IMG/VR virus record: IMGVR_UViG_3300009506_000030
Coordinates: 1-60,840 of that record
Length of the DNA stretch: 60,840 bases
DNA from: a virus
Reading direction: 5' to 3' (one strand)
This document shows, piece by piece, positions 44,153-52,634 of the stretch. Position numbers and translations under genes: made by a program. A model generated the notes under the pieces. The model was given only the letters and a program-made list of their open reading frames with translations. It was not told the DNA's origin and did not search any database. Numbering within the stretch: position 1 is the stretch's first letter; each line of letters begins with the position of its first letter.

Positions 44153-44802
44153 TTGTATTTTTTGATAAAAGTTTCAACTATTGCAAAGTCTTCTTTTGTG
44201 TTTATATTATATCCTCTGTGCTTAGGTATTATAGTATAGAACCTGTTTAAATCAACATGGTTAATATCGGTAACACATAAGTACTTTCTGCTATAAGAAT
44301 ACATATTGCCACTTCTTATGATTACTCCTTCTGGTTCAGTCCCTTCTTCCCATTGTATAGCTTGTTCCAAATAAGAAGGATTAATATTATCATCAACATA
44401 ATATGTTTTCCCCAAATGAAAGCCAGAAGACTCCATCTGAGTTATAAAACTTATAAGATCATTTTTATGTCTTAATGGATTAGTAGGCTGAAATAGTATT
44501 ACATGATCATATTCTTTATTGAATATCCTTTCAGCATGTAAAAGAGCATGTCTAACAGATATTACATGGGGAGTTTTGTCCTGGCATAATGCTTCTGGTC
44601 TCTTTAACTTGTGGAGACAATCTGGCACGTCAAATGATACTGGTGAATCAGAAGAAAAAATAATATCTTCAAAGAATCTTTTGTTTGCAACTAAAAAATC
44701 AGTGGTCCATTGATATAATGGTTTACCTCCAATAACTTTTTTGTTTTTTCCCCTCACCCGTACACTGGTCGATTTAGCGGTAACCAACCCAAGGATCTTC
44801 AT
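44143..44802 (-). CDS. neuA: CMP-nonulosonate cytidylyltransferase (NeuA-like)
   Basis: 219 residues. The nucleotide-binding start is TAKSTSVRVRGKNKKVIGGK (8-27), a variant of ARxGSKx(I)xxKN, followed by PLYQWT; LFQPTNPLR (about 103-111) is the LQPT(S/N)PLR motif. It would activate a nonulosonic acid with CTP. Overlaps neighbours on both sides (10 and 29 bases). The usual GS of the N-terminal motif is replaced by ST, so activity is not guaranteed. Confidence 0.75.
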   Translation of the reverse strand: MKILGLVTAKSTSVRVRGKNKKVIGGKPLYQWTTDFLVANKRFFEDIIFSSDSPVSFDVPDCLHKLKRPEALCQDKTPHVISVRHALLHAERIFNKEYDHVILFQPTNPLRHKNDLISFITQMESSGFHLGKTYYVDDNINPSYLEQAIQWEEGTEPEGVIIRSGNMYSYSRKYLCVTDINHVDLNRFYTIIPKHRGYNINTKEDFAIVETFIKKYKCS

Positions 44803-45409
44803 ACCAAAAACCTTTCCCCAACCATTTATTAGTTTCCCATACCCTTTTATTATAAAAATGTTCTATCAAGCCCTTTAATGCAGGATAAACCCATATAACA
44901 TCTAAACTTCTCAGAGAAAAACATTTATCCCTATAAACATCTTTATCCTCAAAAATGTTAGTAAGTTTTTTCGGTACTACATAATGAATATTCAAGCCAG
45001 TCTTTTTTACCTTAGACCTCATGTGTTTAATTAATTTTATCTGATAAACAGATTCATAATGCTCAAGTAAACCATAAGTAAAAACTATATCAAAAAAATG
45101 ATCTGGATATGGGATATCAAATGCATTAGCCCTGCAAAACTTATGATTCCTTCCGTTATCTGGAGGTATATAATATTTATCTATAGTATGTGTATCCATA
45201 CCACATCCATATAAGTAATCACTCATTATAGACCTGCCACATCCCACTTCAAGAGATTTAAGATCTTTTAAATTGCCTTCTGGAAAGTGCATAGTAGCTC
45301 TTGTTTTTAAAAACATGGCATTTAAATAAAATGCATGTTCATCAATCTGCTTCCCCTGTCTTTTAGACCAGAATTTTACCCAATTGTTTAGCAATTTTCT
45401 CTCCAGCAT
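44774..45409 (-). CDS. class I SAM methyltransferase
   Basis: About 211 residues. Motif I is LEVGCGRSIMSDYL and the post-I region FDIVFTYGLLEHYE is typical of Methyltransf_11-type enzymes. It sits between NeuC and NeuA homologues and may methylate the sugar. The start is uncertain: ATGs and a TTG (45394) are all inside the 3' end of the NeuC-like gene. Confidence 0.7.
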   Translation of the reverse strand: MLERKLLNNWVKFWSKRQGKQIDEHAFYLNAMFLKTRATMHFPEGNLKDLKSLEVGCGRSIMSDYLYGCGMDTHTIDKYYIPPDNGRNHKFCRANAFDIPYPDHFFDIVFTYGLLEHYESVYQIKLIKHMRSKVKKTGLNIHYVVPKKLTNIFEDKDVYRDKCFSLRSLDVIWVYPALKGLIEHFYNKRVWETNKWLGKGFWYEDPWVGYR

Positions 45410-46490
45410 GACCATCACCATACATAGTATCACGCTGATAATATCTCTTCCTCTGTCTAGTGATGGCTTGTTTCAAAATTACTCTGTCAAATGGAACATG
45501 AGAGACATTCCTTCCACACTCTCTTCCTTCCTGTCGATCACCAATGCTGACAGATGGAATACCAAGAAAAGTAGCCTCTCTTATACCAGCAGAACTGTTA
45601 CCAATAATACAACAACACTGACACATTAAAGCGCTAAAAACAGCAGAATCCAAATGTCTAATATATCTAACGTTTGAATCCCAGTTAAGTTCTTTAATCA
45701 TTCTCCACGCTTTAGCTATCTTGTCACTGCCAGGATCAATATTGGGCCACATAACTATTTTCTGTTCATCAAATTCATTTAAAACATCAAATACCATATT
45801 GACCTGTTCTCCAGTTACTGGATCTCCTTTTGTATCTGGATGAAGCATAATAATAAAGAAATCTCCATATATCTCTATTTTATCACCATCCCCATGCCTA
45901 TTAACTTCATCCTGTATTGATTTCCAGTTAGGAACTAATGAACTAAGCAAGTCCATAGAAGGGCATCCCATTGCCCAAATTCTAGCATGATCTTTTTGCT
46001 TCATCTGCAGTATTCTATCTGCAGCATCTGCAGTAGCAGGAAAATGATAATCAGCAAGCTGTGTTATTGCATTGCGTACCTTATCATCTATTGTTCCAGA
46101 AATCTCTCCTCCTTGAAGATGAACAAGAGGAATGTTCACATAAGAAGCAGCTATCGCAGTAGCAAGAGTTTCATACCTGTCTGCAACAGTCATAATCATA
46201 TCTGGATTTTCATTGTCAAAAATAGTGGAAAGTTCAACGATGCCCAAACCAACAGTCTTAGGCATTTTGACGAGATCATCGCCCTCAACAGCCAATGACG
46301 TTTTGAAAATTCTTATATCAGGAAAGTCTTGTACTATATTATCAATAGCATATCCATACTTATACAAATATAAACTATTGCCCAGTGCAAGTACAGGTTC
46401 TATGTGTGCAGGAAGATTCTTTATTATTGTCTTTACTTTGTTGTAACTGCTTCTGTTCGTTACCGCTATTACTAACTTTTTCCGCTTCAT
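45363..46490 (-). CDS. neuC: UDP-GlcNAc 2-epimerase, hydrolysing (NeuC-like)
   Basis: 375 residues. VADRYETLATAIAASYVNIP (102-121) and LVHLQGGEISGTIDDKVRNA (122-141) match the NeuC/LegG pattern, and the C-terminal GNSSAGIREATFLGIPSVSI binds the UDP. It would make ManNAc (or a diacetyl analogue) plus UDP, the first committed step to nonulosonic acid. AAAAGGGATG precedes the start. No 4,6-dehydratase or aminotransferase for legionaminate or pseudaminate is in the window, so plain Neu5Ac-type product or host cooperation is implied. Confidence 0.8.
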   Translation of the reverse strand: MKRKKLVIAVTNRSSYNKVKTIIKNLPAHIEPVLALGNSLYLYKYGYAIDNIVQDFPDIRIFKTSLAVEGDDLVKMPKTVGLGIVELSTIFDNENPDMIMTVADRYETLATAIAASYVNIPLVHLQGGEISGTIDDKVRNAITQLADYHFPATADAADRILQMKQKDHARIWAMGCPSMDLLSSLVPNWKSIQDEVNRHGDGDKIEIYGDFFIIMLHPDTKGDPVTGEQVNMVFDVLNEFDEQKIVMWPNIDPGSDKIAKAWRMIKELNWDSNVRYIRHLDSAVFSALMCQCCCIIGNSSAGIREATFLGIPSVSIGDRQEGRECGRNVSHVPFDRVILKQAITRQRKRYYQRDTMYGDGHAGEKIAKQLGKILV

Positions 46491-46761
46491 CCCTTTTCCC
46501 TTGTAATTTCATCATCTGTATTGCGATGTAAACCAACGCATCCGCTATCTCCTCCAGGGATTCCTGTATATGATCAAGCTCCATATTACATGACATTTCA
46601 CCATACTGAGGATATCCAATTCCCAGTATCCTTTGGGTTAGAAGTTTTAATATTCTCCTTTCATAATAAAGCTCTGGTTCATTGCTAGACATAATCTCCA
46701 ATCTCGAAATCAATTTCTTTGCATATTCTTCTCTCGATTTTCTTTCCTCTAGTTTGTTCAT
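46375..46761 (-). CDS. helical protein, possibly MazG-like
   Basis: 128 residues from MNKLEERKSREEYAKKL (SD GAGGAA eight bases upstream). The central SLEEIADALVYIAIQMMKL resembles the metal-binding E-x2-D helix of all-alpha NTP pyrophosphatases, but only one such motif is visible. The last 35 residues are low-complexity and overlap the NeuC-like start by 116 bases. Tentative. Confidence 0.45.
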   Translation of the reverse strand: MNKLEERKSREEYAKKLISRLEIMSSNEPELYYERRILKLLTQRILGIGYPQYGEMSCNMELDHIQESLEEIADALVYIAIQMMKLQGKRDEAEKVSNSGNEQKQLQQSKDNNKESSCTHRTCTCTGQ

Positions 46762-47032
46762 AAAATAATTCCTCATCAAATGTGTATAGCTTTATAAGCA
46801 GTTCTTTATGTATAGTGAATGGATTCATCACTTGCGAGGTAGTGTCAAACATCTCTTCAGCTAATGCAAGAGTAATAAAATCTTTATCCTCTTTAATAAC
46901 AACGCCACATCCAATATGAATAGAATCCCTTTTAACAGGCAATTCCTTTCTTGATACCCATCCATCTTTATAGAGGGGATCTATGAATATAAAGAATGCA
47001 AATGTATGTTTAGTATTATCTGTATCATTCAT
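46685..47032 (-). CDS. hypothetical protein
   Basis: 115 residues, mixed alpha/beta, MNDTDNTKHTFAFFIFIDPL... The start overlaps the previous small gene by 8 bases and its 3' end overlaps the next gene. No family recognised; the gene lies in a run of small accessory genes. Confidence 0.55.
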   Translation of the reverse strand: MNDTDNTKHTFAFFIFIDPLYKDGWVSRKELPVKRDSIHIGCGVVIKEDKDFITLALAEEMFDTTSQVMNPFTIHKELLIKLYTFDEELFYEQTRGKKIERRICKEIDFEIGDYV

Positions 47033-47195
47033 TGCTAGTTACTAGCCCTGTATGAATATTAGAATATATATAACCAGAATTAAGTTTATTCATAGTATCA
47101 TCTAATTGCTGCAATTCCTGTTTTGCTAATTCATAATCACAACCTCCTTGTGAATACATATATGCTAAAATTTCATTATCAGATAAATCACTCAT
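47025..47195 (-). CDS. 56-residue hypothetical protein
   Basis: MSDLSDNEILAYMYSQGGCD... acidic and helical, behind ATAAGGAGTTGGCT, a good ribosome binding site. It overlaps both neighbours by a few bases. Function unknown. Confidence 0.6.
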   Translation of the reverse strand: MSDLSDNEILAYMYSQGGCDYELAKQELQQLDDTMNKLNSGYIYSNIHTGLVTSNE

Positions 47196-47374
47196 AGCCA
47201 ACTCCTTATGATATCAAATACACCCATATATACATATTCAAGCAAAGCATCAATCAATTTGAAGATAATATAAGCAAGGCAAATAACAATAATAGTAGCC
47301 CTAACATCATGTACATCCAACCCTTCAGTATTCTTTGGGCCATAAATAATCATTCTCCATATTTGTTTTAACAT
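47192..47374 (-). CDS. small membrane protein
   Basis: 60 residues with one long hydrophobic segment (about 26-45, TIIVICLAYIIFKLIDALLE). ATGA overlap with the next gene. Function unknown. Confidence 0.6.
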   Translation of the reverse strand: MLKQIWRMIIYGPKNTEGLDVHDVRATIIVICLAYIIFKLIDALLEYVYMGVFDIIRSWL

Positions 47375-47393
47375 CTACGCACCATAAACATAT

Positions 47394-47633
47394 TCATCTT
47401 CCTAAATTCTCAGCCATTCCTTTTGCAAGTAATATAGCACATATACAAAGTACGGGCCATATTAGAAATCCCCAATGATTACCATAATCTTTGAGACATC
47501 CAAACCCTGTTATCATCCAAGGAATAATAAAAAACACAGATAGCATAAACCAACTTCCAACATAATCCTTCCAATCATAAAATTTACAATCCCAAGCTTT
47601 TTCATGCAGCAATTTTATTTTCTCAAGAATCAT
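47394..47633 (-). CDS. two-span membrane protein
   Basis: 79 residues: GSWFMLSVFFIIPWMITGFG and WGFLIWPVLCICAILLAKGM are two hydrophobic helices, with a charged N-terminal amphipathic helix. Could be a superinfection-exclusion or holin-like protein, but nothing specific is visible. Confidence 0.6.
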   Translation of the reverse strand: MILEKIKLLHEKAWDCKFYDWKDYVGSWFMLSVFFIIPWMITGFGCLKDYGNHWGFLIWPVLCICAILLAKGMAENLGR

Positions 47634-47654
47634 TGTTTTCCTTTCCTTTGGTCA

Positions 47655-48320
47655 TCATATAGAAGTATCAGTCATAACCATGTAAGGTTCAAACTTACGA
47701 TGGACTTTCTCGGTGGCAATTACATCCTTCCTGCAGTGGTCAAGAACATACTCTAATGATTTTCTCTGCCCTTGAGATGCATGAATCCAGTGGCGATTAT
47801 CAATCCTGGTTTTCGTTGTCTTACCTATCATGATACGCTCAAGATTTTCAAGTCTTCTGGAACTTGCCTTGATGTTCCTTCTGGCAACAAAGTAGAGATC
47901 TTTATGATATCGTGAACCAAACGGTGGGAACGGAACCCCCTGCATAAAGCAACGAGTTTTAATGAATGGTATGTCAAACTTGGAAGAATAAAACCCTATT
48001 GTTCTGTCAAATGATTCAATGTCCTTGACAAGCTTTTTAAGGAGTTGTTTGTCAAGATCAATATGTACATCTTTTTCAGATACACATCCTTCAACAATTT
48101 CATCCTTACCAGACACTTTAATGCAGTAACATAATATAAATCCAAAATCTGCATTAAGGTTAGTGCATTCTATGTCAATATAGCCAACCCTCTCCTGATT
48201 ATATCCTTCATGAATATAGCAATTATAATGCTCAAGAAAAGGCATCCTATGTTTTTTGCATCTATGGTTTGCTAACCAAATAATTTCTTTCTTTTTTAAT
48301 GAATGGACTGGTGCTGGCAT
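47655..48320 (-). CDS. DEDD-type 3'-5' exonuclease (RNase H-like)
   Basis: 221 residues. Exo I YIDIECTNL (47-55, D49/E51), Exo II GFYSSKFDIPFIKTR (about 108-122), and Exo III YVLDHCRKDVIATEKVH near residues 192-208 give the DEDD pattern of YprB-like predicted exonucleases. An N-terminal Cys/His piece (HRCKKH ... HYNC) may bind zinc. Presence near Ro suggests a possible RNA-processing role, but DNA repair is equally likely. Confidence 0.7.
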   Translation of the reverse strand: MPAPVHSLKKKEIIWLANHRCKKHRMPFLEHYNCYIHEGYNQERVGYIDIECTNLNADFGFILCYCIKVSGKDEIVEGCVSEKDVHIDLDKQLLKKLVKDIESFDRTIGFYSSKFDIPFIKTRCFMQGVPFPPFGSRYHKDLYFVARRNIKASSRRLENLERIMIGKTTKTRIDNRHWIHASQGQRKSLEYVLDHCRKDVIATEKVHRKFEPYMVMTDTSI

Positions 48321-48625
48321 ACATCCTCATCATCTTTCTCCTCCACAGTTATTTGTCTGATTCCTTCGCCACTATCCACAATAAATAGAGTACCGCCATT
48401 ATTGCCAGGATGTTTATTATGTAATATAGCATTTTCCCTCCAGAAAATTCTAATAAAAAAGCTTAAACAAGCCCCAATAAAAAATAGAGCAACCAAAATA
48501 GGAACAAAAACAAAAATAAAAGCTGTTGTATATAAAACTATCATTCCCATGGAAATTGCCATAATAATATCTAAGACTCTTCCACAAGTTTCTTTAATTT
48601 TTCTTTTGACATTTTGTATTCGCAT
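48296..48625 (-). CDS. membrane protein overlapping the reductase gene
   Basis: 109 residues. Two hydrophobic segments (IIMAISMGMIVLYTTAFIFV and PILVALFFIGACLSFFI), then a polar tail. It starts 55 bases inside the 3' end of the ribonucleotide reductase gene; a later start is possible. Function unknown. Confidence 0.5.
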   Translation of the reverse strand: MRIQNVKRKIKETCGRVLDIIMAISMGMIVLYTTAFIFVFVPILVALFFIGACLSFFIRIFWRENAILHNKHPGNNGGTLFIVDSGEGIRQITVEEKDDEDVCQHQSIH

Positions 48626-50325
48626 GGAGTCAATACCTCTTCACCCCTACTTCCTTCACGATAAATCGTGACTCCCTTTACATCATACATATGATCAAGC
48701 AATAATTTATTCAGCTTTATCTCTGGATAGTCATGCCTGACAGGAACGGTCAAAGAAATAGAATTATCTATATACTGTTGTGCAGTGCTTTGTATCTCAA
48801 AATACTTTTCTGGATTTATTTCGTATGATCCAACAAAATGGCTCACATCCTTACCAGATAAAACAAATTGCTTAAAGAGAGGATCAACCTCAGTCACCTG
48901 CTGCTTCTTACCTCCAACATAGTATCTTCGCTTATATATGGGATGGAAAATAGACTGTATCCCTTGGCTAACCCCAGCAACGATAGAAGTAGTTCCTGTT
49001 GGTGGCATCGATAGTAGTGTCCCATTTCGCAATCCAAATTCCTCAATGTCTTTACGAATTCTCCTGGGGAGAGTGCGAACAAAGCTCCCTTCGAGATGGT
49101 CACTGGCCTGAAATTTTTGGAACGGACCTCTTTCTTTTGACAATTCAATGCTTGCTTCATAGGCATAATTTCGAAACTTTGTGAGCAGTCCTTCCATAAA
49201 CTCAATACTGTCTTTTGAGCCATAGTCATTTATCCCCATCTTAAGCATTAAATAATGCAAACCCATCACACCAAGACCAATCCTTCTTGTTGATCGTGAA
49301 ACAAGATCAATTTCTGGCAATGGGTATTCTGTTACATCAAGAACATTGTCTAAAAACCTAACTGCATAGTATACGATAGTCTTTAATAATTTCCAGTCTA
49401 CATCATTTTTCTTTTCATCATAAAATAATGAAAGGTTAATACTTCCAAGATCACATGCACCATTTTTGGGTACTGGTATTTCACCGCAAGGATTAACAGC
49501 AACAATCTTTTCACAGTACCATAAAGGATTGTTAAGCTCTATATTGTCAAAATTTAAGAATCCAGGTTCTGCCTTTTTCCATGCATGGTTAACAGCTGTG
49601 TCCCATATATCTCTTGCCTTAACTGTTTTATATATTCTATTGTTAAATTGGAGATTCCACTCCTTATCTTTTTTAACAGCATTGAGAAAATCATTAGTAA
49701 GCTTCACACTTATATTAAAATTTTCCCATTCAGTATCTTTTATTTTCTTAGCAATAAATTCAAATATCTGCGGATGTGATGGATGCATAAAAGTAATGCC
49801 AGCACCACGCCTATCACCTCCTCCTCTTATTAGACCAAGCCAAAAGTTAGTACCATCAATAAAAGACAATGCTCCAGAAGACTCGGAATTATTTCCCTGA
49901 GAAACTAATGGAGTACCTTTAGGTCTTAAAGGGGAAGAATCAAAGCCAACACCACCACCGTATTTAGAGATAATAACCGCATCAGAGAGAAGTTTGACAA
50001 TGCTTTGAATATTATCTTCCCATTCAAGCCCAAAACAATTAAGCAGCATTCCCTTATTCTTACCAGCATTACGTAATATTCTACCTCCTGGAATAAAGAG
50101 AAAACGCTCAATCATATCACGATATGCCTGATAATAAACCTGTCTCTTCCCGTTAGGGTCTACAGAGCTGATAGACTTTGCAACTCTATCAGCACACCCT
50201 GCCCAGGTTTCATTATCATTTAACGCATATCGTAATTTAAAGATACTGTCGCTTAACCCACTAAGATCACGTTGATCTGATATGTTGCATCCAAGATCAT
50301 CGCACTCTTCACATAGCTTTGTCAT
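48571..50325 (-). CDS. nrdJ: class II (B12-dependent) ribonucleotide reductase
   Basis: 584 residues. Active-site features: LLNCFGL (C97), NPCGEIP (278-284, C280 and E282), GACDLGSINL, TGTTSIVAGVSQGIQSIF, in NrdJ order. No R2 or NrdG partner is in the window, which fits adenosylcobalamin chemistry. It supplies dNTPs for phage replication. Oddities: an N-terminal CEECDDLGC, and no C-terminal Cys pair (only TPCEYK), though NrdJ enzymes usually carry a redox pair there. Its activity would depend on host cobalamin. Confidence 0.85.
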   Translation of the reverse strand: MTKLCEECDDLGCNISDQRDLSGLSDSIFKLRYALNDNETWAGCADRVAKSISSVDPNGKRQVYYQAYRDMIERFLFIPGGRILRNAGKNKGMLLNCFGLEWEDNIQSIVKLLSDAVIISKYGGGVGFDSSPLRPKGTPLVSQGNNSESSGALSFIDGTNFWLGLIRGGGDRRGAGITFMHPSHPQIFEFIAKKIKDTEWENFNISVKLTNDFLNAVKKDKEWNLQFNNRIYKTVKARDIWDTAVNHAWKKAEPGFLNFDNIELNNPLWYCEKIVAVNPCGEIPVPKNGACDLGSINLSLFYDEKKNDVDWKLLKTIVYYAVRFLDNVLDVTEYPLPEIDLVSRSTRRIGLGVMGLHYLMLKMGINDYGSKDSIEFMEGLLTKFRNYAYEASIELSKERGPFQKFQASDHLEGSFVRTLPRRIRKDIEEFGLRNGTLLSMPPTGTTSIVAGVSQGIQSIFHPIYKRRYYVGGKKQQVTEVDPLFKQFVLSGKDVSHFVGSYEINPEKYFEIQSTAQQYIDNSISLTVPVRHDYPEIKLNKLLLDHMYDVKGVTIYREGSRGEEVLTPCEYKMSKEKLKKLVEES

Positions 50326-50363
50326 TTAATACCTTATCGATAATTTCAGCATATTATTAATCA

Positions 50364-51185
50364 TTAAATAATATACCTAGTCTTATAATGCTCATAACTT
50401 TCTCTTTCCCTATCCTGCATTACTAATCTGCCATCCCCAAACATACGAGATATTCTCTTGCATAATCCAACCAGGTTTCCCATGTCCTGTGGACTGCTTG
50501 CTATTTCTGAAGTAGGACCAAAACTGCCCTTTATTTTAAAATGTTTTTCTAAATAAGAAGCTCCTAGACTAACAGCGAGAAAACAAGGTAAATCATCAAG
50601 ATGATGATCGCTATAGCCAAAAGCAACTCTAGTCTTATCAATCCCACCGTATTTTTCCCTTAACGCAAGAATCCTGGATAAATTAAGCTCAGAATCATGC
50701 GTTGGATACAAAGAAACGCAATGCATGATAACAAGCTCATAAGTACAGTCTACAAGATCATATAAAATATCAAGTTCATTTGCATCCTTTATCATTCCCG
50801 TAGAAACAAACACCCTCCTCCATTGATGCTCTTTTATGGCATTTACCAGAAGAGGATGTAATTGACCAGAAGCTATCTTTATGTTAGAAACGTTTGTCCT
50901 CGTACAAAGTTCTACCATATTAGCATGATGAACTGTCGCTATAAGATCAATCCCATGGAAATCACAATCACTCTTAATTTCCTTTAATAAACTGTCCTTG
51001 ATCTCACAAGCCTTTATATTTTCTTTCTTATCCTGCCATGGATTACCTATTCTGCCAGAATCCTTTAACTGTACTTTTAAAAAATCTACCTGACAAACAG
51101 CAGCGTTATGAATAGTATCTTTAAGTAATTCTTCATCACCCTGCCAGTAATTAGCTATTTCTGCTATTATTTTTATATTCTTCAT
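50364..51185 (-). CDS. neuB: nonulosonate synthase, NeuB-like, lacking SAF domain
   Basis: 273 residues. TIM-barrel motifs of NeuB: IIAEIANYWQGD (6-17), KIASGQ (103-108), VSTGM (127-131), HCVSLYPT (155-162), GYSDHH (190-195) and SLGASYLEKHF (206-216). It would condense PEP with ManNAc or an analogue. Family members have about 340-350 residues with a C-terminal SAF (antifreeze-like) domain that closes the active site of the dimer; that domain is missing. It lies about 4 kb from the other pathway genes, next to an unknown gene. Confidence 0.75.
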   Translation of the reverse strand: MKNIKIIAEIANYWQGDEELLKDTIHNAAVCQVDFLKVQLKDSGRIGNPWQDKKENIKACEIKDSLLKEIKSDCDFHGIDLIATVHHANMVELCTRTNVSNIKIASGQLHPLLVNAIKEHQWRRVFVSTGMIKDANELDILYDLVDCTYELVIMHCVSLYPTHDSELNLSRILALREKYGGIDKTRVAFGYSDHHLDDLPCFLAVSLGASYLEKHFKIKGSFGPTSEIASSPQDMGNLVGLCKRISRMFGDGRLVMQDRERESYEHYKTRYII

Positions 51186-51809
51186 TCAACTTGCTAATGT
51201 AATCAATTGTGCATTAACATTAAAGGCAGGTTCAACAGAATCACATAAAGATCCTTCAACCCTTCTCATTGCCATTCTTCTTTTATCTCTTATCTCTTGT
51301 TGTTTTGGAGATTGAAATTTAAGTATCCTCTCTAAACATTCATTAACATCCTTTGGTTCTATAAGGATTTCTTTAGTATTAACCAATGGAGTAAATATAT
51401 TAAAATCTTCTATATCTTTTCTATGAACATCTTCTATCATAGGTATTGCATTTACAGCCTTATAATTACCCATGTCAGCATGATATAATACTTCAAATCT
51501 ACTCGCCATCCATTTTACCACAAAAACAACATCAGTACAATATGGAACATCATTATGCCTAAAAAAGTTATAACTTATAGAATCACTCAATGCATAAAGT
51601 TTATATGGCTCATGTTTCATAATAAGCTGTAATGAATCCCTCATCTGATCTTGCTCCATAGCAAGTTGCCATCCTGCTTTTTGGAGAGCAAGCGTGTCAG
51701 TTTCCCATCCAGCCCATATAACCTTGCATATGGGATTCTTGATCCATTGACTCAAGTCACCATATTTTTTACTTAGCACTTCCATCCAATCACTTATACC
51801 ACTGCACAA
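51186..51809 (-). CDS. hypothetical protein adjacent to neuB
   Basis: 207 residues, alpha/beta. Trp-rich N-terminal part (WMEVLSKKYGDLSQWIKN, KVIWAGWETDTLAL) and a basic C-terminal helix. Its stop touches the NeuB start, so they are translationally linked. No glycosyltransferase or hydrolase motif is apparent. Confidence 0.5.
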   Translation of the reverse strand: MCSGISDWMEVLSKKYGDLSQWIKNPICKVIWAGWETDTLALQKAGWQLAMEQDQMRDSLQLIMKHEPYKLYALSDSISYNFFRHNDVPYCTDVVFVVKWMASRFEVLYHADMGNYKAVNAIPMIEDVHRKDIEDFNIFTPLVNTKEILIEPKDVNECLERILKFQSPKQQEIRDKRRMAMRRVEGSLCDSVEPAFNVNAQLITLAS

Positions 51810-51814
51810 ACATA

Positions 51815-52003
51815 TTAGTCACTATTAAAATCATCACTAACTTCATCATAAAGGTCTTCTATTTCCCTATCAATATTGCGCAATACCTTTTTAGTTTGCT
51901 TTCTTTCCTTGAGTTTAACCTTTATTTTCTTTTTTATCTCATCAATAATTTCTTTATCAAGCTCACCAGCAACTTCATCTCTAATCTTTTTTATATCAAT
52001 CAT
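51815..52003 (-). CDS. 62-residue charged helical protein
   Basis: MIDIKKIRDEVAGELDKEII... ends in an acidic tail (EVSDDFNSD). TGGAGGTACAAAA precedes the start. Highly helical; function unknown. Confidence 0.6.
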   Translation of the reverse strand: MIDIKKIRDEVAGELDKEIIDEIKKKIKVKLKERKQTKKVLRNIDREIEDLYDEVSDDFNSD

Positions 52004-52160
52004 TTTTGTACCTCCATGTATTGGTAGCACTGTCATAGCAATAATTAAACATATTTTTTTCACGCAAAATGCGCATATCACTCTCTAATGCAATAATACG
52101 CATTTCAAGTTCTGAAATTTTATCTGCAAGGGTAGGAGTACTCTTTTTACTATCTTCCAT
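51996..52160 (-). CDS. 54-residue coiled-coil protein
   Basis: MEDSKKSTPTLADKISELEM then IIALESDMRILREKNMF form a heptad repeat; it ends in a Trp-containing tail. It overlaps the next gene by 8 bases and contains the ribosome binding site of that gene. SlyX-like in look, but no assignment. Confidence 0.5.
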   Translation of the reverse strand: MEDSKKSTPTLADKISELEMRIIALESDMRILREKNMFNYCYDSATNTWRYKND

Positions 52161-52195
52161 CAGAAACAGTTTTCCCCTGTACTATAAACAACCTG

Positions 52196-52378
52196 TTACA
52201 TCTCCCTGTAAAAATCATGATCAATACGCATTTCCTGCTTACCTTCAAACAGTCTTGGATATGCCCTGTGATAAATATCTTTAACCACCATTAAGAGTAA
52301 AGCAAGGACAATGATAGCAATTATTGTCCAGTAGATATCTTTAAGCAGCTGCCTTATTATTATCCACCATCTCCACAT
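52196..52378 (-). CDS. small membrane protein
   Basis: 60 residues, Trp-rich start (MWRWWIIIRQLLKDIYW) and one hydrophobic span (TIIAIIVLALLLMVVKDI), then a polar end. Overlaps the upstream Tat-signal gene by 38 bases. Function unknown. Confidence 0.55.
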   Translation of the reverse strand: MWRWWIIIRQLLKDIYWTIIAIIVLALLLMVVKDIYHRAYPRLFEGKQEMRIDHDFYREM

Positions 52379-52634
52379 ACATTTTCCTCATAATTTTTTC
52401 AATTTCCTTGTCCTGCCAATCTCTAAACAAATAAATCTTCTTCTGTAGTGCTTTTGAAGCATTATGTTGCATTGTTATTATTTCAGAAGCAGTCAATCTT
52501 TTAAACTGAACCTTCAATCCATCATCAATCTTAACAAACTCTTCAGTATAACCTGTTGTTAATGGGAAAGCACAAATCGCACAAGCAGTCATGCCCATGT
52601 TTCTCAGAAATTCACGTCTGGTCATCTTTCTCAC
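52341..52634 (-). CDS. protein with twin-arginine signal peptide
   Basis: 97 residues. MRKMTRREFLRNMGM fits the Tat motif S/T-R-R-x-F-L, followed by a hydrophobic core (TACAICAFPLTTG). The exported part is helical and charged (ALQKKIYLFRDWQDKEIEKI). Tat export implies folding or cofactor binding before export, unusual for a phage protein. Neighbours give no clue. It overlaps the upstream Zn-finger gene by 23 bases. Confidence 0.6.
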   Translation of the reverse strand: MRKMTRREFLRNMGMTACAICAFPLTTGYTEEFVKIDDGLKVQFKRLTASEIITMQHNASKALQKKIYLFRDWQDKEIEKIMRKMYVEMVDNNKAAA

